Assembly: GCA_016283775.1 (NCBI GenBank)
Contig: JAEENL010000060.1
Coordinates: forward strand, 1 to 41,106
DNA from: Lachnospiraceae bacterium
Lineage (GTDB): Bacteria; Bacillota; Clostridia; Lachnospirales; Lachnospiraceae
Reading direction: 5' to 3'
Length of the DNA stretch: 41,106 nt
Program-made: the position numbers and the translations under genes
Part shown: in pieces, positions 1 to 9,421 of the stretch
How the letters are laid out: every line of letters starts with the position of its first letter
How positions within the stretch are numbered: position 1 is the first letter of the stretch
Notes under the pieces: generated by a model
The model's input: the letters and a program-made list of their open reading frames with translations, nothing else
Told to the model about the DNA's origin: nothing
Databases searched by the model: none

Positions 1-591
1 CTCGGGATCAACATCGGAAACCTCGGGTATCTCACGGGCGCGGAAGGGTACGAACTTGAGGATGCGATAGAGCGCCTTGTCACGGGAAAATATACCATAG
101 AAAAGCGCATGATGCTCGATGTTTCTGTGAACGACGGACCTTCAAAGGCATTCCTTAACGATGCTGTCATCACAAGGAACGGATATTCCAGAATGATACA
201 GGTTGCTCTCTATGTAAACGGAAAGCAGCTTTACACCCTGTTCGGGGACGGAGTTATAGTCTCAACGCCCACAGGGTCTACCGGGTACAATCTGTCCGCA
301 GGCGGCATGATATGCGTGCCCGAAGCCGAGATGACAATGGTGATGCCCATCTGCCCGCATTCTATGGCAGCGCAGGGCTTCATAGCAGCCGCGACCGACG
401 TTATAGAAGCCGAACTCCTTCCCGGGCGGAACGGCGCCGAGACGGAAACGGGTGTCACGATCGACGGAAATACCTTTATCCCGTTAAAAGCGGGAGACAG
501 AGTAAAGGTCACAAAATCGGAGAGCGTAACAAGGCTCATAAAGATACACGACAACTCATTCTTTGATATAGTAAGGGCAAAGCTGGTATGA
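1..591 (+). CDS. nadK: NAD kinase, C-terminal part (5' end outside window)
   Basis: The frame is open from base 1 and ends at the TGA at 589-591, so only the last 196 residues are present. NAD kinase phosphorylates NAD to NADP with ATP in the cytosol. The visible part begins with GINIGNLGYLT, the strand after the nucleotide-binding loop, and contains STPTGSTGYNLSAGG, the family signature that binds NAD. The GGDGT motif must lie upstream of the window. argR follows after 45 bases on the same strand; nadK beside argR and recN is a common Bacillota arrangement and supports the call. Nothing odd is seen in the visible part. Confidence 0.95.
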   Translation, partial: LGINIGNLGYLTGAEGYELEDAIERLVTGKYTIEKRMMLDVSVNDGPSKAFLNDAVITRNGYSRMIQVALYVNGKQLYTLFGDGVIVSTPTGSTGYNLSAGGMICVPEAEMTMVMPICPHSMAAQGFIAAATDVIEAELLPGRNGAETETGVTIDGNTFIPLKAGDRVKVTKSESVTRLIKIHDNSFFDIVRAKLV

Positions 592-636
592 CAGACCTGC
601 TTTTCCGTTAAAGGTTCGGAGCATGGAGGAACGGAT

Positions 637-1092
637 ATGACAGACAGAAAAGTACTGAGGCAGGATAAGATCAAAGAGATCATCGAGAACAATATGGTGA
701 ACACTCAGGACGAGCTTGTAAAAAGGCTCAATGAGGAGGGCTTTGATGTCACCCAGGCGACGGTCTCAAGAGACATAAGAGAACTGCAGCTCGCAAAGGT
801 TGCGACGGAGCTTGGCGGCTTCCGTTACAGAGTGCCTGAGAATACGGGAACTGTGAGCGACAAAAAATATGTGAGGATACTCAGGGAAGCCGTGCTTTCA
901 CTTGAAGCTGCCGAGAATATCCTTGTCATAAAGACCGTATCCGGCATGGCAATGGCTGCGGCTGCGGCTCTCGATTCCTTAAAGATCCCGAAAGTGGTCG
1001 GATGCATCGCAGGCGACGATACCATAATGTGCATCGTAAAGACGGTTTCCGATGTAAAGAATGTGAGCAGGAAGATAAATGAGTTACTCTGA
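637..1092 (+). CDS. argR: Arginine repressor ArgR/AhrC
   Basis: This 151-residue protein has the full length of the ArgR/AhrC family. The N-terminal winged helix (about residues 5-70) contains the signature VTQATVSRDIRELQL. The C-terminal domain (about 80-150) oligomerises and binds arginine; GDDTIMCI near the end fits the conserved arginine-pocket motif. The family forms hexamers that repress arginine synthesis and activate arginine catabolism when arginine is present. A GGAGG at 625-629, seven bases before the ATG, supports the start. Elsewhere in Bacillota the next gene is usually recN; here yebC and a large Ig-repeat gene lie between. I saw no clear ARG box in the short flanks. Confidence 0.96.
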   Translation: MTDRKVLRQDKIKEIIENNMVNTQDELVKRLNEEGFDVTQATVSRDIRELQLAKVATELGGFRYRVPENTGTVSDKKYVRILREAVLSLEAAENILVIKTVSGMAMAAAAALDSLKIPKVVGCIAGDDTIMCIVKTVSDVKNVSRKINELL

Positions 1093-1108
1093 AGGTTTAT
1101 TTATTCTC

Positions 1109-1138
1109 TTGACCGTTAATATACCCATGTGTTAAAAT
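1109..1138 (+). promoter_or_regulatory. Probable sigma-A promoter of yebC
   Basis: TTGACC (1109-1114) and TAAAAT (1133-1138) are separated by 18 bases in the gap between argR and yebC. The predicted transcript start is about 40 bases before the yebC ATG. This suggests yebC is a separate unit, matching the terminator that follows it. Confidence 0.55.
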
Positions 1139-1183
1139 CTATGTTTGGAAAATATTTTTTATACACTTAAAGGATGGTTTTTT

Positions 1184-1918
1184 ATGTCAGGACATTCCAA
1201 ATTTGCAAACATCAAACACAAGAAAGAAAAGAACGATGCCGCAAAGGGCAAGATATTCACAAAGATCGGCCGTGAGATCGCTGTAGCCGTAAAGGAAGGC
1301 GGCGGTCCCGATCCTTCAAACAACTCCAAGCTTCAGGCTGTCATCGCGAAGGCTAAAGCCAACAACATGACGAACGACACCATTGAGAGAAGCATCAAGA
1401 AGGCTGCGGGCGACGCATCCACAGACAACTATGAGCACGTAGTATACGAGGGCTACGGCCCCGGCGGTATCGCCATCATCGTAGACTGCCTTACCGACAA
1501 CAGAAACCGTACGGCAGCAAACGTTAGAAGCGCATTCACAAAGGGTAACGGCTCCATAGGTGCACAGGGCTGCGTAAGTTTCATGTTCGATAAAAAGGGT
1601 CAGATCTATGTCGACAAGGAAGACTGCGACATGGAAGCCGACGACCTCATGATGATCGCGCTCGATGCAGGCGCTGAGGACTTCAACGAAGAGGAGGACG
1701 GCTTTGAAATCCTGACCGATCCCGACAGCTTTAACGAGGTTGTTGCGGGCCTCGAGTCAAACAAGATCAAGATGTCATCAGCAGAAGTCACCATGATCCC
1801 CCAGACCTACGGAAAGCTCACTGACGAGAACGACATCAAGTGCATGAACCGCATCCTCGATCTCCTCGATGACGACGATGACGTTCAGGAAGTTTATCAT
1901 AACCTCGAAGAAGAGTAA
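1184..1918 (+). CDS. yebC: YebC/PmpR-family protein
   Basis: The start MSGHSKFANIKHKKEKND is the family's invariant N-terminus, so ATG 1184 is chosen over an in-frame ATG 39 bases upstream; AAAGGATGG lies before it. The product is 244 residues, normal for the family. YebC-family proteins were described as DNA-binding regulators (PmpR), and some members have more recently been shown to relieve ribosome stalling at proline stretches, so the molecular role of this one is open. Signature stretches include GGPDPSNNSKLQ and YEGYGPGGIAII. The C-terminus is acidic (LLDDDDDVQEVYHNLEEE). The gene has its own promoter and is followed by a terminator. Confidence 0.95.
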   Translation: MSGHSKFANIKHKKEKNDAAKGKIFTKIGREIAVAVKEGGGPDPSNNSKLQAVIAKAKANNMTNDTIERSIKKAAGDASTDNYEHVVYEGYGPGGIAIIVDCLTDNRNRTAANVRSAFTKGNGSIGAQGCVSFMFDKKGQIYVDKEDCDMEADDLMMIALDAGAEDFNEEEDGFEILTDPDSFNEVVAGLESNKIKMSSAEVTMIPQTYGKLTDENDIKCMNRILDLLDDDDDVQEVYHNLEEE

Positions 1919-1971
1919 AAAAATTTAATAAAACCACAATATTTTGTGTTTTTGGGGTTAAGACGACCACA

Positions 1972-2039
1972 AAAAAAGCCGATAAAACAGATGGAAACTG
2001 AAAAGTATCCGTCATTTACCGGCTTTTTTGCATTTCGTG
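1972..2039 (+). terminator. Intrinsic terminator after yebC
   Basis: AAAAAAGCCGATAAA (1972-1986) pairs with TTTACCGGCTTTTTT (2025-2039) with one mismatch, ending in a T tract. The intervening bases can form a further short stem (CAG/CTG, GATA/TATC). A smaller hairpin CACAA-tatt-TTGTG followed by five T lies just before it (1935-1953). The A-rich left arm means the main hairpin could also act on the other strand. Confidence 0.75.
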
Positions 2040-2074
2040 GATGGGGCGTTAAGCCGGCACGGAGGGTCTATCTT

Positions 2075-5000
2075 ATGAGAAAATACCTTAATCGCATAAT
2101 CTGCTTTGGCATAGCGCTGGCTCTTATGGCGACGAGTTCGCTGTTCGATCTCACGTCAACCTACGGGATGAGCGTGATCGCTGACGAGACAGGCACAAAG
2201 ACTTCGGAAGACGGCAAAACGGAAATTGCTGACAAAGGCAATGATATGTTTGCCGGGCTTTTTGATGTCACGGGACTTAACAAAGAACTCTTCAGAAGCC
2301 GTAGCATGTACTTTGACTCTTCAAGAGCATTCGCTGACGACACCGTAAAATACACAGTTGCGGGCTTCAGCGATGACGAAGGTAACTATCCTGAAGCAGG
2401 CGCCACTTCACAGATGAAATCCGGTACGAAGGTCATCACGATGATGCAGCTCGTAAACGGAAATTCCGTGGGATTCAGCACAGGGTCGAAAGTAAAGTTT
2501 TCATCCACCAACACAGACGTTATCGCGATCTATGACGCAGACGGCACCACACAGCCGGATAACGAGAACGACATCACCTGTACGCTCATCAGAAAAGGTC
2601 CCGGAACCACGACCATCGTCGCTATCATCACCACCGACGACACAACGGTCGTATTCCAGTTTGACGTTCAGGTAAGCTTCCGTATAAGTACGGAAGCCGC
2701 AGAGTGGGGAAACCCCGGAAGCATCATCGCAGGCGAGGCCGACAGAGTGCTCATTCTCGATCAGGCAAACTTCCTTGATGATCCTTCCTATACCGTAGAT
2801 CCCATGGATCCTGCGTACACAGGAAACAGAAACTATCCGCTCGACATCAAATACCTCGATTCTTCAAACTCCAGCGCTGACCTCGATACCATCGAAGCAC
2901 TGCCCGGAGGAGACTATAACGACAATATCGTAAAATATCACGACGGCAAGCTCCTGGTTGTCGGCGCAGGTTTCACGCATGTGACACTCACCACCGAGTC
3001 GGATGATCAGAAGGTCGATTTCTATGTTATCGTAAAGCCCAGAGGCGACCTTGAAAACCACGGCACATACTGGCTTGACGATGCCGGAGATCCTTTGTAT
3101 GTCGACGAAGTGACAAAGATCCTCACAGGCGTTTCAAACTTCACGCTCTATACAAATGCGACACACGCATCCGACCTCATCTGGACCGTTTATAGATACG
3201 ATTCGGGTTACACCTCGTCAACGAACGATCACTACAGAAAGATCACGGACGATACGTTCCTTACATACAGCGTAAGTGAAAACTCCGGAGTGGTTAATTT
3301 CTCCTATGTTGACGCAGGAAGCTACAAGATCGTCGCAAAGGCAAAGGATTCCTACACACTTGCATATAACTTCCTCACATACTATGTGAGCGTGCTTCCT
3401 TCCATAGACGACCAGACATTGTATATAAATGTCGGCGATACCTATGACATAATCAAGAATTCCAATATCCCTGCGGAAGACTTTTCGCACCTTTACAGCA
3501 TAGATTACGGTCCGGATGACGGCACCACGACATCGAGCTCCGTATTTGAACTCAACAGCGCGACAGGTACCATCACGGGTCTTGCGATAGGAACAGGCAA
3601 GGTCACAATCAGATTCCTCACCGACTCACTCGGTGCGGCATCCCGCACAGGTATCTTTGATCCTTCGATAGTTCCTCAGACACAGCTCGCAGGAGCAACG
3701 ACCTACATCGTTAATGTAATTGACAATATCTCCATAAGCGACTCGACCTTGTCAAACGGTTCAAATCCGACATTCATCATCTACATCGGAGCGGATTATC
3801 CTCTCTATGCGAATGTTACGAACAAGGATTACACGATCTACTGGGAATCCGCAGACGAAAAGATCCTTAAAGTCGAGTCAAAGAGCTACGGCACTGCATA
3901 TATCACCGGTTTAAAGGCCGGCACCACGACCGTCCGCGCATACCAGATAATCGACGGCGTTGAGAAAAACGCATATGCGACCATCATCGTAAAGAACACC
4001 ATCACAAAGATCACCCTCGATCCTTCGGAAGTGACTCTTGAAGTGGATGAGAACAAGACGATCGTCGCAAAGTTTGACGGCGATTCAAATGACGACATAG
4101 TATGGATATCCTCGGATCCCACGATATTCTCCTTCGAAGAAGGCGATACCAAGGGAACGAGCGTCATCATAAAGGGCTTAAAGCCCGGTAAAGCACTGCT
4201 CACAGCGATCAATCCGGATAACATCGTATGCGGATACTGCGAAGTTACGGTAGTGCAGAACGCAACGGGGCTGAAGCTCTCGGAGACTGAAGTCACGTTA
4301 AACCAGACTTCTCCCGATCATCAGCTCTACGCTTACATCACACCCGATACTGCGGACGACGCCTCGGTAACATGGACTTCGACAAATCCCAAGGTCGTGA
4401 CTGTTGACAATAACGGTCTCCTCAGCGTAAAGGGTACAGGCGAAGCAACGATAGTCGTACAGTCCATCTCAAATCCGGAGCTTGTTGCATATTGCGCGGT
4501 AAAGGTCCTTTCTTCCGTAAAGGGCATCAAGTTTGACGAAGACAAGATAGAGATGTATAAGGGCGAATCCTACCGCCTTGCATATGTGATCTCACCCGAC
4601 GATGCGAGCGAGACCTCCGTAAAGGTGACATCGTTCGATCCCAAGGTCGCAACGGCAGCCGTTTCCACAGACAAGAGCATTGTCATCAAGGGCGCGGGAA
4701 CAGGAAAGACCCAGATCATGATAATGACCACCGACGGCAATTACTATGATCTTGTGGAAGTTACCGTGAAACAGGTTGCAACCGCGATAAAAATGGATTA
4801 TACTGATGTTACGCTCGGTGTCGGAGAGTATTTCGACATGACCGTTTCGATAACACCGAAGGACGCGACTGACATCGCGCTCACATGGGAAAGCCTGAAT
4901 CCCACGATAGCAAACGTTTCATCCTCGGGCCGCATAGGCGGTGTAGCCGAGGGCGACGCGGTTGTTCTCTGCAGGACGGCAAACGGTGTCATGGCGTACG

Positions 5001-6241
5001 CCAATGTCCATGTCTACCAGAAGGCACAGTCGATAAGGCTTGACCCGGAAAAGGCAACGATCGATTCCGGAGAGACCATTTCCATCGCTGTCATCTTCGA
5101 TCCTGAAAAGACCACAAACCAGGAAGTGGTATGGACGAGTTCCGAGCCTGAGGTCGCAGTGATCAACGAAGCAGGAATGGTAACGGGCTTAAAGGGCGGC
5201 GTTACAGTCATCACCTGTAAGACAATAGACGGAGGCCTTTCGGCATTCTGCCTTATCTACGTTGAGGAGCCTATCGTTACGATCACTCTCGATCCCGATG
5301 AATACATACTCGGCATCGACGAGAGCTTCACCATAAAGGCCACCATTTCCAACGAAGAGACAGCTTCAAACACAGACCTCATCTGGTACTCCGATGATGA
5401 ATCCGTCTGCGTTGTAGACAGATTCGGTAAGGTCACAGGCGTGGGATACGGCACGGCCAAGGTATGGTGCGAAGCGGCAGAAAGCGACGCCATCGCATAT
5501 TGTAAGGTCCAGGTCGTAAAAGAAGTGGAATCCATAAAGCTGAACTACTCGACAAAGACCATCGTGGTAGGACACAGCTTCACATTAAAGGCAAAGGTAA
5601 ATCCCGCCGACGCTGACTATCAGACAGTGAACTTTGTGGCTGACGATCCGTCAATCGTTATCGTGGACAACGACGGTATCGTTACAGGTATAAAGCCCGG
5701 CAGCACCTTTGTAAGAGCAAACGCAAAAGACAATTCCGGTGTATATGCGCTCTGCTTCGTGACCGTTATCAACGAGATACCCGCAACAGGCATCACGGTA
5801 TCGGATTCCGAGATATATCTTCTTCCCGGAGAGACAAAGACCATAACCTACACGATCAAGCCGTCAAATTCGACCGACAGCATCAAGTGGTCGTCAAGTG
5901 ACGAAGATATAGCATCCGTTTCCTCCTCCGGCAAGATCACCGCAAAGAGGATCGGTGTTTCGACAGTCACCATCATGACCACATCCGGAAAGACCGCAAC
6001 AGTGACCGTGCATGTACTCGGACTCAGCCGTACCTACCTTGAGATCCCGATATATACACAGTATTCACAGCTTGTGCTTGACGGGGCGGATCCCGCCGAT
6101 GTGCGCTGGGACGTTACCGATATCACGGTATGCGATATCCAGAACGGCGTCATCACAGCGAGAAAACTCGGCAGCACTTCAGTCACTGCAACTTACAACG
6201 GGCGTACAATAAAAGCGACCATAAAGGTCGTACCTAAGTAA
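2075..6241 (+). CDS. Large secreted protein with about ten Big_2 (Ig-like) repeats
   Basis: ATG 2075 is chosen because GGAGGG precedes it by eight bases and a signal peptide follows (basic MRKYLNR, then a hydrophobic stretch to about residue 25). An upstream in-frame ATG at 1946 would read through the yebC terminator. The product is 1388 residues. From about residue 549 to the end there are some ten tandem modules of 80-85 residues with the Big_2 pattern: start I-x-L-x-P or similar, W-x-S-x-x-P in the middle, G-x-V-T-G-L-x-x-G, and a last strand ending C-x-V-x-V. The first 500 residues are less repetitive but look beta-rich. No LPXTG, SLH or C-terminal membrane anchor is seen, so release or non-covalent wall association is likely. 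Big_2 domains occur in adhesins and as spacer domains of surface enzymes; no catalytic domain is recognised here. The actual function is unknown. Confidence 0.85.
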   Translation: MRKYLNRIICFGIALALMATSSLFDLTSTYGMSVIADETGTKTSEDGKTEIADKGNDMFAGLFDVTGLNKELFRSRSMYFDSSRAFADDTVKYTVAGFSDDEGNYPEAGATSQMKSGTKVITMMQLVNGNSVGFSTGSKVKFSSTNTDVIAIYDADGTTQPDNENDITCTLIRKGPGTTTIVAIITTDDTTVVFQFDVQVSFRISTEAAEWGNPGSIIAGEADRVLILDQANFLDDPSYTVDPMDPAYTGNRNYPLDIKYLDSSNSSADLDTIEALPGGDYNDNIVKYHDGKLLVVGAGFTHVTLTTESDDQKVDFYVIVKPRGDLENHGTYWLDDAGDPLYVDEVTKILTGVSNFTLYTNATHASDLIWTVYRYDSGYTSSTNDHYRKITDDTFLTYSVSENSGVVNFSYVDAGSYKIVAKAKDSYTLAYNFLTYYVSVLPSIDDQTLYINVGDTYDIIKNSNIPAEDFSHLYSIDYGPDDGTTTSSSVFELNSATGTITGLAIGTGKVTIRFLTDSLGAASRTGIFDPSIVPQTQLAGATTYIVNVIDNISISDSTLSNGSNPTFIIYIGADYPLYANVTNKDYTIYWESADEKILKVESKSYGTAYITGLKAGTTTVRAYQIIDGVEKNAYATIIVKNTITKITLDPSEVTLEVDENKTIVAKFDGDSNDDIVWISSDPTIFSFEEGDTKGTSVIIKGLKPGKALLTAINPDNIVCGYCEVTVVQNATGLKLSETEVTLNQTSPDHQLYAYITPDTADDASVTWTSTNPKVVTVDNNGLLSVKGTGEATIVVQSISNPELVAYCAVKVLSSVKGIKFDEDKIEMYKGESYRLAYVISPDDASETSVKVTSFDPKVATAAVSTDKSIVIKGAGTGKTQIMIMTTDGNYYDLVEVTVKQVATAIKMDYTDVTLGVGEYFDMTVSITPKDATDIALTWESLNPTIANVSSSGRIGGVAEGDAVVLCRTANGVMAYANVHVYQKAQSIRLDPEKATIDSGETISIAVIFDPEKTTNQEVVWTSSEPEVAVINEAGMVTGLKGGVTVITCKTIDGGLSAFCLIYVEEPIVTITLDPDEYILGIDESFTIKATISNEETASNTDLIWYSDDESVCVVDRFGKVTGVGYGTAKVWCEAAESDAIAYCKVQVVKEVESIKLNYSTKTIVVGHSFTLKAKVNPADADYQTVNFVADDPSIVIVDNDGIVTGIKPGSTFVRANAKDNSGVYALCFVTVINEIPATGITVSDSEIYLLPGETKTITYTIKPSNSTDSIKWSSSDEDIASVSSSGKITAKRIGVSTVTIMTTSGKTATVTVHVLGLSRTYLEIPIYTQYSQLVLDGADPADVRWDVTDITVCDIQNGVITARKLGSTSVTATYNGRTIKATIKVVPK

Positions 6242-6275
6242 AATAAAGATGGGAGAGGGTACAAAGTAAGACCGT

Positions 6276-7976
6276 ATGTTAAGCAGGTTGTTTGTTAAAA
6301 ACTATGCGATAATAGACGAGTCGGAAGTCATCTTTAAAGATAAGCTCAACATACTTACCGGTGAGACCGGTGCGGGAAAATCGATCTTGATCGGCTCCGT
6401 TAATGCCGCCCTTGGGCAGAGAACGTCCAAGGACGTGATCAGACACGGAGCTGATTATTGTACGGTGGAGCTTGTGTTTTCCGGGCTTCCGGAGCGTACC
6501 ACGATCGCACTGTCGGCACTTGACATTTTTCCGGATGACGGCGAGATCGTCATCTCGAGAAAGATAACAAATGCCGGAAAAAGCATATGTAAGATAAACG
6601 GCGAGACCGTTTCTTTAGAGGAGCTGAAAAACTGCTCCTCGCTTTTGCTTGATATTCATGGGCAGAATGAGAACCATTCACTGCTTAAAAATTCAAACCA
6701 TTTAAAACTCATAGACAAATTTACGGGAGAAGAGGCATCTGACCTTCTTTTGACACTGAAAGAAAGATATGCCGCTTATTCCGAAGTGAAAAAAGAGATA
6801 AGAGATGTCGAAGCGCTTGGAAATTCCAAGGACACCGACGTGAATTATCTGGAATATGCCCTAAACGAGATAGAAGCCGCAAAGCCTGAGGTAGGAGAGG
6901 ACGAGGAGCTTGAGAATGAATACAGAGCGCTCTCAAATTCCAAACAGATCGCGGAATCGCTTTCTTCGTGCATTAGGCTCACCGAAGACGATGAGAGCGG
7001 CGGGGTGTCGGAACTCCTTTCGGGAGCTCTCCGCGAGCTTTCGAGAGCAGCGGAATATGATAATTCGCTTTATGATCTGTCCGCGCTTCTTGAGAACGCG
7101 TCCGAGCTTGTGTCCGATTTCAGGAGAAAAGCGGAAGACTATGTTTCTTCACACGAAAACTCCGAACAACGGTTTTCCGAAGTGTCGGAAAGGCTTGACA
7201 CCTTAAATTCCTTAAAGAAAAAATACGGAGGTCCTCACGGGAGTATCGAAGCGGTGCTTAAATACGCGGAAAATGCCGCAGAGATGATAGAAAAGCTCTC
7301 AGACTCCGAGGAGTATCTTAAAGGACTTAAGGAAAAGGAAGAAAAGATCCGGAAGGAATGCATTGAAATATCCGAAAGGCTTTCGGATATCAGGAAAAAA
7401 GCCGCCGATGGCCTTTGCAAACGGATAAGCGAAGAATTAAAAGACCTTAATTTTGCAAAAGCGGAATTCAAATGTGATTTTGAAAGAAAAGAGGATTTTA
7501 ACTCCGAGGGCTTTGACAGAGCGGAATTCATGATATCTTTCAACCCCGGAGAGCCCGCAAGACCGCTTGTGAAAGTGGCGTCAGGCGGTGAACTGTCGAG
7601 AGTGATGCTTGCGATAAAGACAGTGCTTGCCGACAAGGACGAGATACCTACGCTGATCTTTGACGAGATAGATGCCGGGATATCGGGGCGCACCGCTCAG
7701 AAGGTCTCCGAAAAACTGGGGCTCCTGTCGAGAAGCCACCAGGTAATCTGCATCACGCACCTCGCGCAGATCGCCGCAATGGCGGACACTCACTTCATCA
7801 TCGAAAAGGAAAGCGGTGATGAAAACGTGAGGACCTGCGTCCGGGAACTTTCCGACGAAGACAGAAAGACAGAGATCGCGCGAATACTCGGCGGCGCCGA
7901 GATCACTGACAATGTGATGAAGAGCTCTGAAGAAATGATCATTTTGGCAAAAAAACTACGGGAGGGTTTTCAATGA
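6276..7976 (+). CDS. recN: DNA repair protein RecN
   Basis: RecN is an SMC-like ATPase recruited early to double-strand breaks. The 566-residue product has family length. The N-terminus MLSRLFVKNYAIIDE leads to Walker A GETGAGKS at about residues 29-36. A long charged, mostly helical middle (about 150-390) is the coiled coil. The ABC signature VASGGELSRVMLAIK and Walker B TLIFDEIDAGISG (about 458-470) follow, then the H-loop region CITHLAQIAAMAD. The best ribosome-site match, GGGAGAGGG, is rather far (about 16 bases) from this ATG, but the N-terminus matches the family. The stop overlaps the glgA start by four bases (ATGA), so the two are translationally coupled. Confidence 0.96.
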   Translation: MLSRLFVKNYAIIDESEVIFKDKLNILTGETGAGKSILIGSVNAALGQRTSKDVIRHGADYCTVELVFSGLPERTTIALSALDIFPDDGEIVISRKITNAGKSICKINGETVSLEELKNCSSLLLDIHGQNENHSLLKNSNHLKLIDKFTGEEASDLLLTLKERYAAYSEVKKEIRDVEALGNSKDTDVNYLEYALNEIEAAKPEVGEDEELENEYRALSNSKQIAESLSSCIRLTEDDESGGVSELLSGALRELSRAAEYDNSLYDLSALLENASELVSDFRRKAEDYVSSHENSEQRFSEVSERLDTLNSLKKKYGGPHGSIEAVLKYAENAAEMIEKLSDSEEYLKGLKEKEEKIRKECIEISERLSDIRKKAADGLCKRISEELKDLNFAKAEFKCDFERKEDFNSEGFDRAEFMISFNPGEPARPLVKVASGGELSRVMLAIKTVLADKDEIPTLIFDEIDAGISGRTAQKVSEKLGLLSRSHQVICITHLAQIAAMADTHFIIEKESGDENVRTCVRELSDEDRKTEIARILGGAEITDNVMKSSEEMIILAKKLREGFQ

Positions 7977-9418
7977 AGAATGTGCTGCTTGTCGCATCTG
8001 AATGCGTACCGTTCATCAAAACAGGCGGTCTTGCGGATGTAGTGGGGGAACTGCCCAAGTACATTGATAAGACCAGGTATGATGTGAGGGTGATCCTTCC
8101 GAACTATAAGGCGATCCCGGGAAACCTCAAGGAACAGATGAAATATCACACCCATTTTTACATGGATCTCGGCTGGAGGCGCCAGTATGTGGGCATCCTC
8201 GACGCGGAGATAGACGGTGTGAAGTTCTATCTTGTGGACAACGAATATTATTTTAACGGCGAAAAGCCGTACGGTAATATCTACGAGGACATAGAAAAAT
8301 TTGCATTCTTCAACAGAGCGGTGCTTTCTGCGCTCCCGCTCCTTGACTGGCATCCCGACATAATCCACTGCAACGACTGGCAGACGGGGCTTCTTCCCGT
8401 TTACCTCAAAGACTCTTTCAATGCGGGTGATTTCTACCGCGGGATAAAAAGCATCATGACGATACACAACCTTAAGTTCCAGGGCATCTGGAACAAAAAG
8501 ACTGTCATGGACGTTGCGGGACTTGATCCCTATTATTTCACGAGCGACAAGCTTGAAGCCTACGGTGACGCAAACTACTTAAAAGGCGGCATAGTTTATG
8601 CGGACTATGTCACAACGGTCTCCGAGAGCTACGCAAAAGAGATCCAGATGCCCTTCTACGGCGAAGGCCTTGACGGACTCATGCGCGCGAGGAGCAACTG
8701 CCTTTGCGGCATCGTGAACGGCATCGATTACAACGAATACAATCCCGAAACGGACAAGTTCATCAAATACCATTTCAACAGCTCCAATTTCAGGACGAAC
8801 AAAAAGAAAAACAAGGTGCTCCTTCAGGAAGAACTGGGACTTGAAGTTAACGACAAGAAATTCATGGTCGGCATCGTTTCAAGACTCACCGACCAGAAGG
8901 GACTTGACCTTGTAGACTGCGTCATCGAGCAGATCTGCGCGGAAAACCTGCAGCTCGTCATCCTCGGAACGGGTGAGCAGAGGTACGAGAACCTTTTCCG
9001 CCATTACGAGTGGAAATACAAGGACAGAGTGTCCGCGAGCATCTATTACAACAACGAAAGATCGCACAAGATCTATGCTTCCTGCGATGCTTTTCTCATG
9101 CCTTCACTCTTTGAGCCCTGCGGCCTGAGCCAGCTCATGAGCATGCGCTACGGCACGATCCCCATCGTAAGGGAAACGGGCGGCTTAAAGGACACCGTTG
9201 AGCCGTTCAATGAATACGAAAACACCGGAACGGGCTTCTCTTTCATGAATTACAACGCTCACGAGATGTTAAACACCATCCGCTATGCAGAGAACACGTT
9301 CTATGACAAGCGCAGACAGTGGAACAAGATGGTGGAGCGCGCAATGAACAGGGATTTCTCGTGGAAAAACTCCGCCGAGAAATATCAGGAACTCTACGAC
9401 AGGCTTTTGGGTTATTGA
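7973..9418 (+). CDS. glgA: Glycogen synthase (ADP-glucose, GT5)
   Basis: GlgA extends alpha-1,4-glucan chains from ADP-glucose in the cytosol. The product is 481 residues, the usual bacterial length. KTGGLADVVGELP near the N-terminus (about residues 16-28) is the ADP-glucose-binding loop of GT5 synthases. The C-terminal Rossmann domain has EPCGLSQLMSMRYG and VRETGGLKDTV, the conserved nucleotide-sugar and catalytic regions. GGGAGGG lies just before the ATG, which overlaps the recN stop. No other glycogen gene (glgC, glgD, glgB, glgP) is present in the window, so this glgA is separated from its pathway partners and sits between recN and priA. Confidence 0.95.
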   Translation: MKNVLLVASECVPFIKTGGLADVVGELPKYIDKTRYDVRVILPNYKAIPGNLKEQMKYHTHFYMDLGWRRQYVGILDAEIDGVKFYLVDNEYYFNGEKPYGNIYEDIEKFAFFNRAVLSALPLLDWHPDIIHCNDWQTGLLPVYLKDSFNAGDFYRGIKSIMTIHNLKFQGIWNKKTVMDVAGLDPYYFTSDKLEAYGDANYLKGGIVYADYVTTVSESYAKEIQMPFYGEGLDGLMRARSNCLCGIVNGIDYNEYNPETDKFIKYHFNSSNFRTNKKKNKVLLQEELGLEVNDKKFMVGIVSRLTDQKGLDLVDCVIEQICAENLQLVILGTGEQRYENLFRHYEWKYKDRVSASIYYNNERSHKIYASCDAFLMPSLFEPCGLSQLMSMRYGTIPIVRETGGLKDTVEPFNEYENTGTGFSFMNYNAHEMLNTIRYAENTFYDKRRQWNKMVERAMNRDFSWKNSAEKYQELYDRLLGY

Positions 9419-9421
9419 TCA

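Noticed and set aside
592-636. ARG box operator before argR
   Set aside because: The gap holds no recognisable ARG-box palindrome.
1946-2074. Upstream in-frame ATG for the Big_2 protein
   Set aside because: It would place the yebC terminator inside the coding region and bury the signal peptide; the ATG at 2075 has a ribosome site and a proper signal sequence.
7970-8467. Minus-strand open frame of 165 codons opposite glgA
   Set aside because: It lies entirely antisense to well-conserved glgA sequence, has no family resemblance and no convincing ribosome site.
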